A DNA stretch of 64,000 bases from Otis tarda. Lineage: Eukaryota > Chordata > Aves > Otidiformes > Otididae. Positions 12,813-26,600 of this stretch are shown piece by piece (positions within the stretch are counted from its first letter, which is position 1; every line of letters starts with the position of its first letter). The notes under the pieces are model-generated. The model was not told the DNA's origin. It made no database searches and was given only the letters and a program-made list of their open reading frames with translations. A program made the position numbers and the translations under genes. The DNA lies in the NCBI GenBank assembly GCA_026413225.1, contig CM048553.1:97934190-97998189 (forward strand), in the 5' to 3' direction.

Positions 12813-15800
12813 CCCCAGCTATGGCCATGTTAATGGTCCCACCTAGGATAATTGTTTCCAATATATTTTGGAGGAGAATGCAACATCACTGCTACTTAAC
12901 TCTTTTCCCAGTGTATGTCTCTTGACATTTGAGTTGTTCCATACCTAGGTGCTCTTCGCAGAAGTGGGAGCTCTGTCTTGAAGCTATCTCAACAAAACGT
13001 TGTTAGCTGTTGTACTCGTTTAAATTAGACAATGATCTAATGTCTTACAGAGATGCTTTAAGTAACCTTTTTGTAATTCAGTATAGAACATTTGGTACAA
13101 CATTTTAGGTACCACTTTGTTTGTACAGATGCTTACATTTAAAAAAAAAAAAAGCCCTAAAACTATTGCTGTACTTCAGGATGTTTATACAGAAGACTTT
13201 TGGAAACCCTTTTCCTGAAAAAAGCTCAATGAGGTTTAGAAATAAATTCCTGTTGAACAGAAAAGGTCAGTTAGCTTGCATCACTGTTATTTTTAGATTT
13301 GATTGCATGATAAATGTTTCTATAAAATAATTTTTAAAGTAGAATATACACAGGATGTGCAAATGAAAACATTAATCTGAGAAGAAAAGGCTGTCTTTTA
13401 AAGCAACTTGAAGTAATGACACATGATGTGAAGGTGGGATTTGCTGGGGTTTTTGTGTAATGTTTTGTCGATTGCTTTCTTTGGCTTGTAGCAAAACCAG
13501 AAGACAAAGGATCTCATGGAAGACCTGGAAGTAGCCATTTTAAAAACATGCCAGTGCATGAATGAACTTAAAAGAGAGGTAAGTCTAGTTAAAGCAAGCA
13601 TAAATGGAATAAAAGCTTGAATTTCCTACCTGTTATATGTGAAGTTGTAAAATAGGGTCCTGTACCCAAAAAGGCTAGTATCTATTTGTAGACAAGAGTA
13701 GGTAAATCAGAATTACACCAGGGAGCTAGTATGCAGTCATCTTCTGTGTCCTTACTTAGAACTGATTAGAAATCTGTTGGGTACATAGGCTCTTTTCTAA
13801 CTCTGACAACAATAAAGAAGAGAAGTGTTTGGAAATAAGTACTATGTATATAATCATTACTTTAAATGTAAAGGCTAAACTTCCCTTGGGGAATGCATGC
13901 ATCACTGTTTTAAATACTTTTTCTTGTTAGTGTGTCCTTAAATGAATAAATTACATTTGCTGTTTGTTTGTACTTAACCTGTTTTATTGATTTCTGTAGC
14001 AGAAATGTGTTATGATAGTGGCTTATACTCAGGTATTTTTCTAGGCAGTTGGCAGCTGTCTATGTGCTTGTTGTAAATAATTGTTTTCCTGTATGCAAGC
14101 ATGTTGAGCGTCACCTTACACACAAATGCAAGAAAGCTGCCTCGTTTGGTACATGGGATAGACTGCACTTGCTGACCAGAGTCCTTTGTACCCCTTTTAA
14201 TGGATGCCATTGGTGCCTTGTCCGTTCCACAGATTTGTGCCAAATGCAGGATTACTGGTTTCTGGCAGCTTTTGAAATATTTGCAAAGCATTCAGATATC
14301 TTAAACGGTTTTATGTTATTGTTCCTTTAAAAAGATGGAGAAATGAATACTGAGGACAGCGAGGGCTTCAATACTGGGCTACAGAGCAGTGCAAACATGT
14401 TAGAGAACTTGCTTAGACTGGGCTTTCAGCTGCTGTGACTGGAAAACCTCAACTGCTCAAAAACTCATGCTGCATATTTTTTAATAGAGACAAAATGAGA
14501 ATTTCATCTCAGGACAGCTGCAGGAATTATAATCCAGAAGAATTTGAACAGTGCTTTGAATCTTCCAGTTGCAGTTCAGCGCTTCGCACTTCTGCTGTCA
14601 GGCAGTTGTTGAGCCCCCAGAAAATGGAGGATACATAATTTGTGCACTTTGATTAATAGTTTTTTTTTAATTTGGTCACCATTATGTAGGAAGTCAGTAG
14701 CAGAGCTTTTGCAGAGTGACATTCAGCTGCTTTAGCTGTAAGATCATCCTTTTTGAGTAATATCGCTCCCATGTGCTTGAATGAGGAGGAAGGGTTCCAA
14801 GTCCGAATCATATGCAACTATGTAATTGCAGAGATTATAAAGCCAAAGTTGGTTGGAATATCTTGTGGAAGAAATCATTAATATCTTATACTTTCTTGCA
14901 GTGCCATAAAGGTAAATCTTACCATATTGTCCTGCCCACAGGTTCATGTCATGCAACGAAGACTACATATTAACCACACTTAAGTTAAAGAATTCTGTTA
15001 GGTGACAATAATATAAAATTTCCTTCTGTAAACCAGCTAACAGATGTGGCATAAAATACAAAATGGTGGGTTACTTGTGCCCTGTGATGTAGCTCCGTGT
15101 TAAAAACAATGCAGGTGAAATGTAGCATGCTGATTTAGAAATTATGGAGCAAATTGAGTGGGTTTGGATTTCTAAACTTGCAAATCCTACGTTCTGTATG
15201 ACTTGCTGTGGTGACCTATAGAGAAGGAAAGCTTGCTTAGTAAAAGCTTTTTAAAAATGCACAGGATTCATGTAAATTTAAAGTATTATGTCGTAGTCCT
15301 TGCTCTCTGTGCAGCGACTGGATTGATCCCAGAGTAGCTGTGCTTCTTCTGTACATGGCTGAGAAGGACTGCCCTGTCGGTCTGACTTGGGGTGTTGCAG
15401 TGTATCAGTCAGCAACCACATTCTCTACTGGTGAAATTTTAAGTATTGTGATTCTAAAATGTTTTTGAGAGCCTAGGTGGCTGAGAACATGACAGCCTTG
15501 TTAAAAGTAGTTCTTTCCCATCACTGTCACTTCATGGAAGAAACAAAAGGTATGTTCCTTCCTTGAGATTATTTTCCTGGTAATGATCAGAGACAGCACT
15601 AAGTAGAAGCAAATTTCTTTTTTTAGATCAGGATGAAAAGAATCTCTAATGAAAAGGTAATCTCTGTGTACCCTATATATAAATGAGAATTGCCAGTTCC
15701 TGCTCTAACAAGCCTTGAAGATATCCAATCTTCAGAGCTGACTTCGTTTCTGAGACTGGTGGTTTGTGCTAATATTTAATGGGATGTGAGCAATGCTATA

Positions 15801-18800
15801 CAAATAGTTTATAACAAGTTGTTATAGCTTTTTTTTTTTCCTCTCTAAAAAAACAGTCGCAGCAAGCTTTGAGGCAACAATTCAGGTTTCTTGCATTAAA
15901 TTAAAAACAAACAAACAAAACCCCTCCAAAAGCACTTGATTCTGGACTGCACAGGAAGTGCTGCCAGGGGAAGGGAGGAAAAACAGGTAGAGTCTAGTGG
16001 AATAAAAAACCAAACATACTGTTCTAGTAAACATTCTCTCCTCTACAGAGTCAAGGCCCACCAGTGTCAGAATTTCAAGCTCATTGCATTCATAAAGACT
16101 TGAAAAATAACTTTCTTCTTGAACAGCCAAGTTTGTTGTATATTCAGTGCAGTCCGTCAAAGTGAGAGTAATATTACAAGACTCATAATAGTCTTACAAA
16201 CATAAGAATGCTCTGCTATTTCTAAAGAGGTTGCTATTTAATTTTTACCTGTGTTTTTAAAATGGGGCTGATTACGGGGCATAGGCCAACCTACTATGAC
16301 TATCACTACAACTAGCGGCAGCTCTTGCTGGTAGCTGTTGGCAAGCAGAGTCCCTCACAGCACAGTTTCAGTAGATCCAGCGTATCTGAATTTAGGGATG
16401 TGTTTCAAGGGGAAGCTTCTCCTTGCTTGTTGGGCGTGTAGGGAGAATGCTTGAGACTTCTCCAAGATGCATCTCTGGCTTCAGTCTCCTTGAAGAAAAG
16501 ATGCTTTTTACTTTTCTAAGGCTGTGTTACGAGCTGATATAGTCAAGCTTTTCTTTGTGTCACTGAGAATACAGTTTATTCATAGGAACTTGATTTCTAA
16601 TGTATTATAAACTCAGATGCTGTGTGGCTTCAGTCTGATTCTGTTAATGTGTTTTCTTCATGAGAAGTAAAGTGGCTGTTATGCCATGCTTAGGCTGAAC
16701 TTGGTGCCCCTACAAAGTCATCCACCTGTTTCTTTCCCAGCTGTAACATTATCAGAAAGCAGCAGTGTGGTAACTTCATGTTCTTATTTTACCCAGCTGC
16801 TCTTTTGTTTCTCCTCATATTTGATTGTGGGTTTGTTTTTTGGTTTTGGGTTTTTTTTTTTTTTTGCATAGTATTTGGAGAATTAAAGTGCCAGATAATA
16901 TGCAGACAGTATATGAACGTTTAAGGCAGTACGTTTTTTGCTTCTTGGAAAAATCAGTCTGTCTATTTTATTTGGTACTGGGTGCTTTTTTTTTTTTTCC
17001 TTCTAAGGTTTATCTCTCCTTCTCTTAATGCTACTCAAGGTCCACAGTGCTGCAACATCTCTGGCAACAGATCTGCTAAAATACCATATGGATCATATGG
17101 TTCTCAAAGCATTAAAAATCACAGGAGTAGAAGGAAATCTTGAAGCTGTAGCAGAATATACTTGCAAGCTATCAGAGCAGAAAGAACAACTTGTTGAGGT
17201 GAGTTCGTGACGGCTTTCATTCTATAAGGTATTTAAGAAAATGAGTGACTGCATTTGTCTTAATCTGTTCTTTAGGAAGGCTTTGGATTTTATTTTATTT
17301 TATTTTCCTAGCATGGTATTGAATTTTGTATTGTTCTTGGTATGATCTGAGCCAGAGGTGTCACTGTGGATACAGTTGCTGCAGAATGGATGTACGGTCT
17401 TACCCAATTCTTCTCCTGGACCTAGGTTCAAATTCGTTGTTTAACTCTGTATTATCTGTTTGTACATACTGGGGCTAAAATATTCATTAAAAATAGAATT
17501 CTAGATCCAAGTAGAGATGACAGCCTTTTTTTTTTTTTTTTTCTTTTTCTATCAAGCAGTAGGCATCCAGCAGCAGCTCAACCCAAAGATATGTTTTAAG
17601 AATGCTGGGAATGTGATGTAAAGTTTCTTAATCCACTGAACTTGACTGTTTTGAAGATCTCGTGTAGTTTTTGTCAGTCAACAGAGAGACACTGAACATC
17701 TTTTCTCCTTCATGAAAAGCAATGTGTATGTTTCATGTACTAATATATTCATGGTTTCATATGGTAGAATTCACACATGTGAACAAATAAGACTTCCAAG
17801 ACTACTGGGAGATTATGGTTTTAGGAGTGCCCATGGAGAGGATGTCTGCCACATATACATTGTTGCTCTCTCATCTGAGACACAAGCAGAAATAACTGTG
17901 CCAGTAGCAGACGTACAAAGATACATTATTTTGATCTGGAGCATGGTGATGCTGGAAGCTATACTTGCATGGCATCTAATATTCATTAATTTCTAAAATA
18001 ATTTGATATCATATGGGGCTTGAGGACTCATCCCAGAAGTATGAGTATGCAGAAACAACACCCTTCAACTTCCAGGACTGGCAAATCAACGCTGTGGATT
18101 TTTAATTTTGGTTCTAATGTCCCCTTTTTCTCTAACCAATTAGTGTTTCAGTGAGACACTCCTTTTTTTCAGGCATAACCATGAGGTGAAATAGTGTTTG
18201 TGTGTGCAGCATTAGAGCATTTCTAATGATGGACAGTGCATTTAGTTTCATATGTGCTGTCTCAATCTTATATATTCTCCTTTTGATCTGAAAACTTTGT
18301 TGTTCCTTCTCAGCCGAAAGTTCACTCTTAATCTTATTACAAAAACAAAAACAAACAAACAAAAAGATGACTACATTTTGCTTACTGTGAAAGGAAACAG
18401 TATTTCTTCTGTAAATTAATTTGACATTGATTTGCTCAAAGACAATTCAGTTTCCTGAATGATGCAAGCCTGAATTATTTTCCACGTGGTTGCTAATCAC
18501 TGAGTAAGCCTGTTTTGGTGAAGTCATTTATGCTACAGTTTTTCCAAGTTTCATAGGTGTCTTGATTACTTTTGGGTTTATTCAGTCATAAATATATTAA
18601 ATTATTGTCGTTTTATTTATTAAGACTCTACTTTCTCGTGCTGATTTTCTATGCATTCCAAGTCAGAATTTATCCCTGTTTTATTGTAAATGCTCCTTCT
18701 GCAGTCCTCAATAAGTTTCTGAAAGGACTGTCAATAACTTTGTGTTTATATCTGTTTGTGTGTGTGCGCCTTTTCTCACTACTAATGAAAGCATATTTTC

Positions 18801-21800
18801 ATAAAAAATATTCAGATGTGTCGCTTGTTGAGACATGTTTCTGGAACTGAGCCCCTCGAGATTACTTGCATACATGCAGAAGATACTTTTCAGGTCACTG
18901 GCCCACAGGTGTGTATAGTTTTTATCTGTTCATTTCCACTGGACATAAATAAACTGTGCAAAGTTGTTGGATACCTAATGTTGAGCTGTTCAAAGCAGCT
19001 CTAAAAAAGAATTATATTTTAATATTGGGCAGTGGCTAAAAGAATGCACAAGGAAGATCATCAAGCTTGCAAATATCAGATGAATACACTACAAAGACAA
19101 AATAGTAGCAGTTGAATTTTGTTTTGCCTGTGATGGCATTTTTGAGTTCATATGTAACACTATTTATTAGGACTTCCAATAGAACATATTTTGTTCTCTG
19201 TCCAGATAATTTCTGCTGCAGAAACACTGGCATTGCATCCATCGAGCAAGATTGCAAAAGAAAATCTTGAGGTCTTCTGTGAGGCCTGGGAGTCTCAACT
19301 GAGTGACATGTCTATGTTGTTAAGAGAAATCAATGATGTGTTTGAAGGAAGAAGAGGTAAGAATGCTATGTACAAATAGAAGAACGTAGTTTTCAAAACA
19401 TATAGTCTAAGAATTTTAAGTGTGATATAGAAATTACTGTTTTCTTAAGAGATAAGTGCAATAAAGAGTCCCACATCCCATATAGCAATGTATAATCTAG
19501 GTAGCAATACACAAATATATTGGTTGTATAGATGTCAAATTAGGGTGCTTATTGGATTTTTTCAAAGAAAAACAGCCAAAAATTTAAAGGCCTGATTTGT
19601 GTAAAATCGGGTATGTTTAATTTTCTACGCTGTGATTACTTCCAATAAAATCAAATGGAACTGTTCAAAGGACACAGAAGTATTCGGCACAGCTCTTTGC
19701 CAACGGTGTCCAAATATTGGGGGTGTAGGGCTTTCATCCCACCTTTTCGTTTGACTAGGACATACCAGTTCATGACAATCCAGGTATAACTTGAATTTTG
19801 TGACATGTTTAATTCATTGCCTGTGTTTCTGGAAAATATATATACATATATATTCTATACTGTCAGCTTGCCTTGTATTCACTTCATAACGTAGTGAATG
19901 TAGTTATTTGATTTTTAAATTGCTGTCCTTTCTCCTGGATGGAATCTCTGATGACTCTGCACAACCTTGGGATATTTTCTGTGGTTGGTAAGTTTATTGG
20001 TATTTGTACAACATGTAGAAGAAAACTATGGAATCTTAAGAGAAAAATTCTGTGTTTACTTTTAGCATAGGGTAATTTACCTTCAAAATGGAAGCCATTT
20101 TGGTTTTCATTTTTATTTAACTTTAATTTTTTTTTTTCAGATGATGTCTTTAGTGTAGCATGTCATGCTTCTTGCGGCTTCGTGTTTGTTTCAGTCTTTA
20201 AGGTATAATTGCATACAAATAGAATGTAATATATAATAATACTGAATGTCTTGTATTTTTAAGAAAATCACTCAGGTTTAAAAGTTGAGATTTAGTTAAA
20301 TACAGGGACTTCATTTTTCTGTATCTAAGATACAGAAAAAGTAAATCCTTTTTCAGGTTAGATGACACTTTATCAATTACACAATACTTCATCTTACTAT
20401 TAACATGAGACATTTTTTTTTTTTTTTTAGAGTTTATTTTGTCAATTTAACTTTCCGTACTTGATCAGATTTTTGTGTAAGCAGTTCTTTTCTACCAGCT
20501 TTGTTGTTAGGACAGTAAACAACCAACCATGGGCAGTAATATCTTAAATTGTTGCTGCTGATTGCTACGTGAATGTGTGTCTAAGCCTGAAGACTTGTAA
20601 AAGGAAAACATACAACGAAATTCTGAGTGAAACAGACATTTTCCACAAGTGGTATTTTCCAGTTTCTTTAAAGCATAATCTCACAAGGCATCCCCAATGT
20701 CATTCCTTGAAGGAGAGAGAAGAGAATGGGTAGGTGTTGCGAGCACATTGGAGGCTATAGCGTGTGGGGGCCTGGGTGCAGTGAAGACTGTCTTCTCTTG
20801 GTGTAGCTGGATGAGTCTGTTCTTGTTAGTGTCTCTCATTTCCTCAGTCTTTTCCTGAGCATGAGTGTTCCAATCCCACCATTGATAAGATAGTAAGCAT
20901 AGCTTATATTCTTTATCTGGCCTTTGGGTGCATTAGGTCTTGTATTGCCAAAACGATGCTTAAGAAATCATGTCTCAGTTTTCCTTGTGTTGTGGCCCAG
21001 CCTAGTAAGGGTCTTCTCTCTGAATCGTTTAATATTAACTGTTGGTTATCTCCCCAGAAATAATTTGGTTTCTATATCCACCTGTCTTCTACAAAGTTTT
21101 CTTCTATATTGTAGGCTAATCTTTTTTGTTTGCTTATTTTCTCTTGTTAGACTTCAGAGCGGCTTGTATCAAAAAAAAAAAAGGAAAAAAAATCTCACTC
21201 AAATACTGCCACCTTTTTGCTTTCAGAAAATACCCTAAAGTTACCTTGCCACTTTCAATATTATTTTCTCCTAAAAAACATGACTCATGACCCAGTAAAT
21301 AAATTAAGCTGAAATATTTGTTTGCTAAAAGATTGTAAGAGTGGCATTCACAAAACTTTTGCCTCCAAACACAGTGAAGTTTCACAATATTTTATAAGAT
21401 TTTATTCTTCTTGTAACTCATTATACTTGTCTCGAGGTTGGTAAAAGTGTCTTTATTTTACAGACTAAAATGTAACAAGTGCTTTATTCCTAGTAAAATT
21501 GTGATTGTGTGTAACAAAAGATAGAATTATGTAAGAAGGTAGATATATTTTTTTTTCTCCTCAGTTTAAAAACTTGTATTTTTGTACTATCAATTTAAAT
21601 GTTTGGCTTTGTTAGAGTTCGGAATATAGCTTAAGAGGCAAAAATTGAATGGTGACTAAATGTGCTGGACACATCAAATAAAAGAAGCATTTTTCTGATA
21701 ACACTAAATTCACCTTGTTTATATTAATTTCTTTCTTTTTACGAGCAATTGCATAACTTTTTATTCAGTGTTTATTTCATATCAACAAATTAAGGATTTC

Positions 21801-23605
21801 TCATGCTGAGGTTCAGAACTGACATGGATAGAGAGCCAGATTTAGCTTGGAAATGAAGCAATATTTTACTCAATTTTAATATAATCAGACCAGATCATGC
21901 CCAAATTGAAATGGGCTTGTCTTGCGGAGGAGGGTGCATACACACGTAGGGATAGAATCATAGAATGGTTTGGGTTGGAAGGGACCTTCAAAGGTCGTCT
22001 AGTCCAATCCCCCTGCAAGGAGCAGAGACATCTCCAACCAGATCAGGTGGCTCAGAGCCTCATCCAACCTGGCCTTGAATGTTTCCAGGGATGGGGCATC
22101 CACCACCTCTCTGGGCATCCTGTTCCAGTGTTCCACCACCCTCAGTGTAAAAACTTTTTTCCACGTATCTAGTCTAAATTTACCTCCTTCTATTTTAAAA
22201 CCATTGCCCCTTGTTTTGTCACAACAGGCCCTGCTGAAAAGTTTCTCCCCATCTTTCTTATAAGCCCCCTTTAGATACTAGAAGGTCACAATAAGGTCTC
22301 CCTGGAGCCTCCTCTTCTCCAGGCTGAACAGCCCCAACTCTCTCAGCCTGTCCTCATAGGAGAGGTGCTCCAGCCCTCTGATCATCTTCATGGATGGAAG
22401 AGGTTAAGCACACCACAGCCCAGTAACCCTCACATACATTTTGAAAATGTCTCTATTCTGTGCAGAACTGCAGAGTAAGATAGAATTGGACTTACTTTGC
22501 TTAATCCTAAACCACTTTTTAATCCAACAGGAAGGAGGCCCATTCTGAGTAATGTTGGTGTTTGAAAAGTTGTGCGGCTGGTCTGGGGTGAGGAGAGTGC
22601 TGGGCTCCTCTAGAGGAGCTGGGAGATTTGGTTCAGCTGGTGGAGGGATCAGTTTGCTCTCCGCTGACTGTGCAGAGAGCTGAGAATTACTAGTTTAAAT
22701 AAGATGCTTAGCTTTGAGGCTCCTGCACTTTGAGATGAATCACCTAACAAAAGTACCTTTCCTTGATCCAGTCTGTGGGGGGTCAGCCAATCTCTTTTTT
22801 TGTTCTAGCATTTTTATTTTCGGCATGTTGGGGAAGAATGTGAATAATCCCCAGATTGCTCCCTTGTAACTTGGTCAGAACTCAGAGATTGATTTAGGCA
22901 GATAATTTCCTTTTCTGCTCTCCTCTTTTTGTTTTGCCCACTTGGTTTGAGAGGAGTTAAATGACCATGAGGATTGGGAGGGCCATAGTTGATGAATAGG
23001 TAGGGGATACAGATCAGAATTTAGAAATTAAGAGTTCTAGAAAGAAGAGTGAAGCAGGGATGCAGCCATCCTACTTTCAGGTAAGAAGTGAGATCAAAAG
23101 GAGGATTTAGAAGTTGAAATAGAGACATTTTGGAGGGAAAAACATGACTGGAACTATTAGAAAGCAGAAAATTGGAAGACAGAGAGGATGAAATAATAAA
23201 AATTAATTTTAAATTAAAAAATTAAAAAGGAAAAACACATTAGAAAAAACACATTATGAAAAAAAAGGCAGACTGGAATAAATAAATGGAAGATCATGAT
23301 GTGGCAAAAAGTCTTTTGCTATTATAGCAAAGATCTGACTTAAAACTAAGGAAATTAAATACCTGAAAAAATATGTATATGTGTATTCTGTTAATGGAAT
23401 AAAATATAAATTCTGTGATTATACTGATGTAATTAAGTATTTTCTGATGAAGTAGGATTATCTCTGGCCTGAGTTGATCTGCGCTTTTGAAAGGTCTGGT
23501 ATCTTTGGGTCCAGTGAGGTGGGTTTTTTGTGTATGTGTGTGTTCTAGTTTTTTGTCGTTTGTTGGGAGTTTTGGGGTTTCTTTTTGTGGGTTGGTTTTT
23601 TTGGG

Positions 23606-23636
<31 letters not shown>

Positions 23637-26600
23637 TTGTTTAAATAGTGAGAGCCTTCTTCTTTCTGAATATGGTGAGCCTCTAAATCTTGCAATGCCA
23701 AATAATGGGAATTGCATGAAGAGCGATACCAATTTTTTTTTTTCTTGCTTCTGTTTAGCACCTCTTTCCATTTGGTTTCCGTAATTCTGAATGCCCACCT
23801 TGTGTCTGCAACTAGTATGTCCTCTCGGTATGCATTTGTATTCCATTTGTTACGTCAAACCTTTCCATGTTTGAATTTTTTTTAACATGGTACAACAGGT
23901 TTTTACATAGCAGCAAGGAGATCTTTTATGCTACAGCATTTTAAACTTACAAGTTAGCTTTTGTTCTTGGTACATCTTATATGCTTTCGTACATGCCTTT
24001 TAGCTGGTGTTTTTGATACAGAGGATGTTGTAAATCACTTCTGATAATTTATATCAGACTGCAGTGAGAAATCTTGCTTGGATGCATGTTTGGGCAATTA
24101 ATATCTGAAGAACTCTGCATTCTGAAAGAAATAGTTATGCAGCTTGTGCTCTGATAGCTCATTTTATCTTTCACAAAACTGGCTAGGGGAAGGAAGAGGT
24201 GATCTTAGAAAGGAATAATTCAATTTTTCGTATTTATGCGAGGGTTGAGGGACACTTGTCAACTTACTGAAATTTGATTTTTAGAAGTCAGTTGCCTGGA
24301 CATGGAGTTCATGATCTTTCTGTGGTGTCAAGAGATAAAGAGCATACTTTCAAAAAATCATGAATGCACAAGAGAACTCTCTTCTGAGGACTCAGAGTGG
24401 AATTTCTCTAGCAGCTGATACAAGAGGAGGAAATAGCAATTGTAGGGGGGTTTGTTGCTTGTCCTTTGTCGAGATGTATCATCTCTATGCAAACCTGGTT
24501 CTGATATCCGTTAAAGTAGTCCTTTTTTTTTTTTTTTTTTTTCTTCAGGTAACATTTATTTTTCACTAGCTCTTAAGTTTTTAATTTGATTTTAATTTAT
24601 TTAGCAGATTTTCCTCTCTATTGTAATGAAAGTAAGTCTTCGTGGATAATTAAGTCTTCTGGTAACTGGAGCTCTAATCCTAGGCTATTAGCCCAGACAC
24701 TGTTTCCTCTTGCCGGTAAACCCTTCTGACCCACTTTTAGATAAGACCTAAAAGGATTTTTTTTTTTTTTTCTTTTTTTTCTCTATTTGTTTTGCTCGGG
24801 CTTGGAGTATCTGAGGCTCCTGGGGATAGAAGAAATAATTCAATAAGTGTATAAAATGCTATAGAACATTTTTCTTTATAAAATACAGTCCACATGGGAT
24901 ATGTGTGGTACAGTATCACACAATATTGGCATCACTTATTAAAACCTGTCTAGGTATTTCTCACCAGTGGCATTGCCTATTCCAATTTTTATACCATCCA
25001 GTCCATGCCAGGAAAAGCCTACCACTGTATGTTCTGTACTCTGCAACAAAATGAGTGTATGTAGTGATAGCTACTCAGTCATTGGAGGGAGTTTCCTTAC
25101 TCATTTGGGGACTGCATGCAAGGGACTACAAATCTTATTGAGGAGGAAATTGTTCAGAGGAACTTTCTTAACTGCCAGTTGCTGAGAGCTAAAATCTGAA
25201 CAGTACAGAGTTCATTGCTTGCCTCTCTCTGGAAACACGAGACAGAGAGGCAATCCTCCTCAATATTCAAAGAGGAAGAATTACAGGTAAGTAATTTGCT
25301 TTTATAATACTGCAACTTAAGGAAAGATAAAGTAAGACATGGTATCCCATGGATTAAAATCTGCATACAAATTTTGGTGTAAATGTGTGTGTTCTTCATA
25401 GGAGAGAAGCGTGTCTACCTATCACTGCCCAGACCAGGGGTAAGTTGGTTTTGGTATTCTTGTATTTGCATTGTATCTGCTGTTAACTAATTGACTTACT
25501 TTCATGTTGCACCTTGATGAGGACATAGCAATGTTTTGGTAACATGCATCCTGACTGGATGGCTGACAGTAAAATATCAAACTTTGTCAGTTTATTAAAT
25601 GAATAACAAACATACTGAAAACTAGGGTAACTATTTACATAATATGCTTTAATCCCTGTGGTTGTACATAAGCTTTAATTCCTGTTCATTAATATGACAT
25701 TTTTTACCATGTACTCAACTGTCATGATATATAATTAAAAAATGCATTGTAAACAGTAAGAATACGCTGCAACATACTGAAAATAAGTCTTGGTAATCTT
25801 ACTTTTTTTCCATTGTTGCCTGAGTTGACCTATTTGGAACAAATGGATATGTTCAAGCCTATTGTAGACTCTTCAAATAATGGGTGCTTGTTTTCTTTAT
25901 CTTAAATGTTTTTAATGCAGACAAAAAAGCTACACCAAATGTCCAGGTTTAAATTGTGACAGAATTAATATCTTTAGCGAGATTACAATTGATATGACAT
26001 TGTTTCTGAGAGCATCTCTATGTTAGAAAACCTCCTAAACCTTGTTAGTATCATGTAATCAGTCATTTGTTTCACTTGCTACATGCTGAATCTCTTCACG
26101 GGTAGGAAAAAGGGGAAGAATGATCTCAGAAGGTACAATAAGCTCTAGCTTGTTGGTTTGGTTTTTTTTTTTTCCCTCTTTTCACTTTCTTTCCTTAACC
26201 TGTAGTGTTGAGGAATTTGGATGTGAAATGATCACCAGTCTCCATGTCTCCTGTTGTGCAATTCTCTGACTTCAAACATAATGTAATATTTCTGACCCGT
26301 AATGAAAAGGGAAGGAGAAAAGGTCATACGATATAAATCCAATCTGCAGATTTAAATAGAATAGAATGTTAGGCTGCTTGAGCGTGGGTGAATTTCACGG
26401 TTACAGAACTAAATGTTGAGGCTGGAGAATAGATTGGTTCAGTGATTTTGATAGGGTTTTTATCCCTCACTGGTTTGACTAAGCTACATAGTTTCTGGAC
26501 TTGATCTAGAATTCAACGAAGAGATGTTTGAAGTCAAATTCTCACTTACTGATTCATATGCCTTTTAAAAATACTTTCAATAAAAACTTTGTTCCTAGAA

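Noticed and set aside
23294-23846. Overlapping long open frames on both strands
   Set aside because: Produced by the G/T-rich low-complexity tract; the translations are Lys/Thr/Asn repeats without domains.
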